A DNA stretch of 14,650 nucleotides from Candidatus Zhuqueibacterota bacterium. Its GTDB lineage: Bacteria > KSB1 > UBA2214. The translations under genes and the position numbers were made by a program. Shown here in pieces: positions 12,526 to 14,650 of this stretch. The DNA lies in assembly GCA_022706175.1 (NCBI GenBank), contig JAKJDB010000019.1, forward strand, positions 1 through 14,650, written 5' to 3'. The notes under the pieces were generated by a model, which did not search any database, was not told the DNA's origin, and saw nothing but the letters and a program-made list of their open reading frames with translations. Every line of letters begins with the position of its first letter. The first letter of the stretch is position 1.

Positions 12526-14650
12526 ATGCCTCCAGAAATAAACCAGGACAGCGTTGAACGCGAATGGACGCTGCAGGATTATATTGATCTTTTTCTTCGC
12601 CGGAAGCTGATCATTCTCTCCATCTTTGCCGCTGTCTTTGCCGTTACCCTGTGGTATACGTTGATGCGGCCGCCGCAATATCAGTCCGCCGCCACCTTTT
12701 TAATCGAAAGCCCGAACATGGGCCTCGGCAGTCTGCTCAACGCCCAGGCCGGGCGCGCCATGGCCGAACCCGCCCGGCCTTTCGAGTTCTATGAAGCGCT
12801 GCTGCAGAGTCAGGCCTATCAGGATCTGCTTTTTCAACAGCTGCTCAGCGACACCGTCATTCGCGCCACCGGCGTTACTACCGAAGAGCTGGCCCGCATC
12901 AGAAAAAAAAGTTTAAGGCTCACCGCCGACAAGACCGAGCTGGTCAAGCTCGAGGTCACCGCCCGCTCGCCGCAGCTGGCCTGGCGCTATGCCGCCATCG
13001 CCACCGAGATGTTCAAAATCCGTTGCCGCCAGATCGAGTTGGAAGAGACCCGCAATGTGGTGGACTATGTCGACAAGCAAAAGGACATCTCCCGCAACAA
13101 GCTCGAGGACGCCGAACGTTCGCTGCAAGAGTTCAAAGAATCCAGCAGCTTTGCCGTTTCCGATGAAGAGGGCGGACTGCTGAAAAAGCTGGTGGAACTG
13201 GAAAGCCAGCTGGCTGAAGTCCAGTCCCAGCGTCAGCTGGCAGAGGCCAACATCGCCGCCTATAACCAGCGGCTCAGCGATCTCAAGGCGCCCAACACGC
13301 CGGAGCTGAATACCGTTGACACGCCGGCCACCAAAGCGCTGCGCAGCCGTCTGGACCAGCTGGTGGAAGAGCGCAGCCGCCTCAGCGCGGCCGGACAGCG
13401 CGGGGTCAGAGCCACGGCCCTGGACCAGGAGATCGACGAGGTGCGCAACCAGCTCTACCGTGCCATCATCGAGGCCCGGCCGGTCAAGGACACCGGCGCC
13501 TATCTCAATCAGAACCTGTGGGAGGAGATCCGCCAGAACCGCGTCAAGGAAGAGCTGCAGCTCTATATGCTGCGCAACCGCGAACGCTTTTTTCAGCGCC
13601 AGGTGGAGACCTACCGCCGCGAAAACCCCAAGCTCATCGAACGCGCCATCGAGATGACCAAGCTGCAGCGTTCAAAAAAAGTCTATGAGGACATGTTCAG
13701 CATTCTCCTGGAAAAGGGGGAAGAAGCGCGCATCAAATCCGCCACCGGCACCGGCGGCATTCGCATCATCGACACGCCCACCATTCCGCAAAAACCGGTT
13801 CCCAGCCATGTGCCGCGCAACCTGCTCGTCGGCGCGCTGCTCGGCCTGGGTTTGGGTTTCGGTTTTGCCATGGTGCGCGAATATCTGGACAACACCATCC
13901 GCAGCGGCGACGAGCTGACCCGCCACACCGGCCTGTCCATTCTGGCTGCGGTGCCGGTCATCGAACCGCGCAACGGCAAAAATATCGCCTCCAAGCTCAA
14001 TCCCGCCGCCATGCTGTCCGACGCAGCCGATGACGAATACGGCAAAAATCTGATCCACAAACTGCAGCCGCGCGATCCGACCGTGGATGTCTATCGCAGT
14101 CTGCGCACCAACCTCCAGTTCGCCGGCGTGGACAAGCCCATCAGCGCCCTGCTGGTCACCAGTTCATTGCCCGGCGAGGGCAAGACCCTTACCGCCGCCA
14201 ACCTGGCCATCTCCTACGCCGAACTGGGCAAGCGCGTGCTGCTGGTGGACGGCGATCTGCGCAAGCCCAAGCAGCATTCGGTGCTCGGCGTGGAGGTCAC
14301 GGCCGGTCTGTCCGATTTCATGGTAAAGAGCCTCGATCTCAAGCAGATCCTCTATCCCACGGCCGTGCCTAATCTGCGTCTGGCGCCCTGCGGCACGGTG
14401 CCGCCCAATCCGGCGGAGATGATCGCCAGCCGCCGCATGTCCGATTTTCTTCAGCACATGCAAAAGCTGTTCGATCTGGTGATCATCGACTCGCCGCCGG
14501 TGCGTGTGGTGGCCGATCCCCTGTTGCTCGCCGGCAAGGTCAGCCATGCGCTGCTGGTGGTCAAGTTCGCCTCCACCCAGCTGCGCGACGTGCAGGAAGC
14601 GGTCTCGCTCCTGCGCCGCGCCAAGACGCCGCTGCTCGGCGCCGTGTTCA
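12526..14650 (+). CDS. wzc: Wzc-like polysaccharide co-polymerase / BY-type tyrosine kinase (3' truncated)
   Basis: The frame is open from ATG 12526 to the window edge, giving 708 residues of a bacterial tyrosine kinase. Order: a Wzz N-terminus (WTLQDYIDLFLRRKLI, TM1 about 26-46), a long periplasmic coiled-coil region (about 165-410), proline-rich IIDTPTIPQKPVPS, TM2 about 433-452 (LLVGALLGLGLGFGFAMV), and the cytoplasmic kinase. Walker A is SSLPGEGKT (546-554) with K553, Walker A' is LLVDGDLRKP (572-581) with D575 and D577, and Walker B is LVIIDSPP (651-658) with D655. Also present is LAPCGTVPPNPAEM. The C-terminal tyrosine cluster, if any, lies outside. Such proteins control chain length and export by cycling phosphorylation with the Wza channel encoded just upstream; a tandem wza-wzc operon is likely. 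This frame has no stop in the window, so stop-bounded ORF calling can miss it. Confidence 0.95.
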   Translation, partial: MPPEINQDSVEREWTLQDYIDLFLRRKLIILSIFAAVFAVTLWYTLMRPPQYQSAATFLIESPNMGLGSLLNAQAGRAMAEPARPFEFYEALLQSQAYQDLLFQQLLSDTVIRATGVTTEELARIRKKSLRLTADKTELVKLEVTARSPQLAWRYAAIATEMFKIRCRQIELEETRNVVDYVDKQKDISRNKLEDAERSLQEFKESSSFAVSDEEGGLLKKLVELESQLAEVQSQRQLAEANIAAYNQRLSDLKAPNTPELNTVDTPATKALRSRLDQLVEERSRLSAAGQRGVRATALDQEIDEVRNQLYRAIIEARPVKDTGAYLNQNLWEEIRQNRVKEELQLYMLRNRERFFQRQVETYRRENPKLIERAIEMTKLQRSKKVYEDMFSILLEKGEEARIKSATGTGGIRIIDTPTIPQKPVPSHVPRNLLVGALLGLGLGFGFAMVREYLDNTIRSGDELTRHTGLSILAAVPVIEPRNGKNIASKLNPAAMLSDAADDEYGKNLIHKLQPRDPTVDVYRSLRTNLQFAGVDKPISALLVTSSLPGEGKTLTAANLAISYAELGKRVLLVDGDLRKPKQHSVLGVEVTAGLSDFMVKSLDLKQILYPTAVPNLRLAPCGTVPPNPAEMIASRRMSDFLQHMQKLFDLVIIDSPPVRVVADPLLLAGKVSHALLVVKFASTQLRDVQEAVSLLRRAKTPLLGAVF

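Overview
The window looks like a chromosomal segment of an uncultured Gram-negative bacterium. An RlpA-like cell-wall protein and a Wza-type exporter with a Wzc-type kinase imply an outer membrane. Most genes are GC-rich, while one transposase gene is clearly AT-rich. Intergenic spaces are long and full of several kinds of degenerate repeat, a style I associate with uncultured FCB-group or KSB1-like genomes. That placement is a weak inference, because no rRNA or other marker gene is present.

Layout. Positions 3-269 hold the C-terminal end of an RlpA-family protein. Positions about 301-1838 hold two arrays of GC-rich palindromic repeats flanking a REP-associated tyrosine (HUH/Y1) transposase gene at 837-1406. 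A membrane gene block follows: a TTG-start cdsA (CDP-diglyceride synthase), dedA and an MFS transporter on the plus strand, then a convergent ABC exporter on the minus strand. A third array of the same repeats (about 6646-7124), without its own transposase, lies just upstream of the ABC gene. After a gap with no clear gene come surface-polysaccharide functions: a WbpB/WlbA-like UDP-GlcNAcA 3-dehydrogenase, a small unknown protein, a flippase-like membrane protein, a Wza-like exporter and a Wzc-like BY-kinase cut by the window edge. Inside this set is a probable toxin-antitoxin pair (DUF6922-like plus AbiEii-like nucleotidyltransferase), bracketed by two copies of a 103-nt inverted-repeat element and by decayed pyrimidine-rich repeats.

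How it works together. The most striking system is the transposase and its repeats. Nine A-type hairpins (45 nt, CCCGGG in both arms) alternate with five B-type hairpins (43 nt, GTTGCCGC/GCGGCAAC at the tip), all in the same orientation, with compensatory changes that preserve the A stem. This matches the biology of REP/RAYT elements, in which a single-copy HUH transposase acts on dispersed hairpins, but the repeats are larger and more composite than classical REPs. The polysaccharide genes probably belong to a capsule or exopolysaccharide locus that continues past the right edge.
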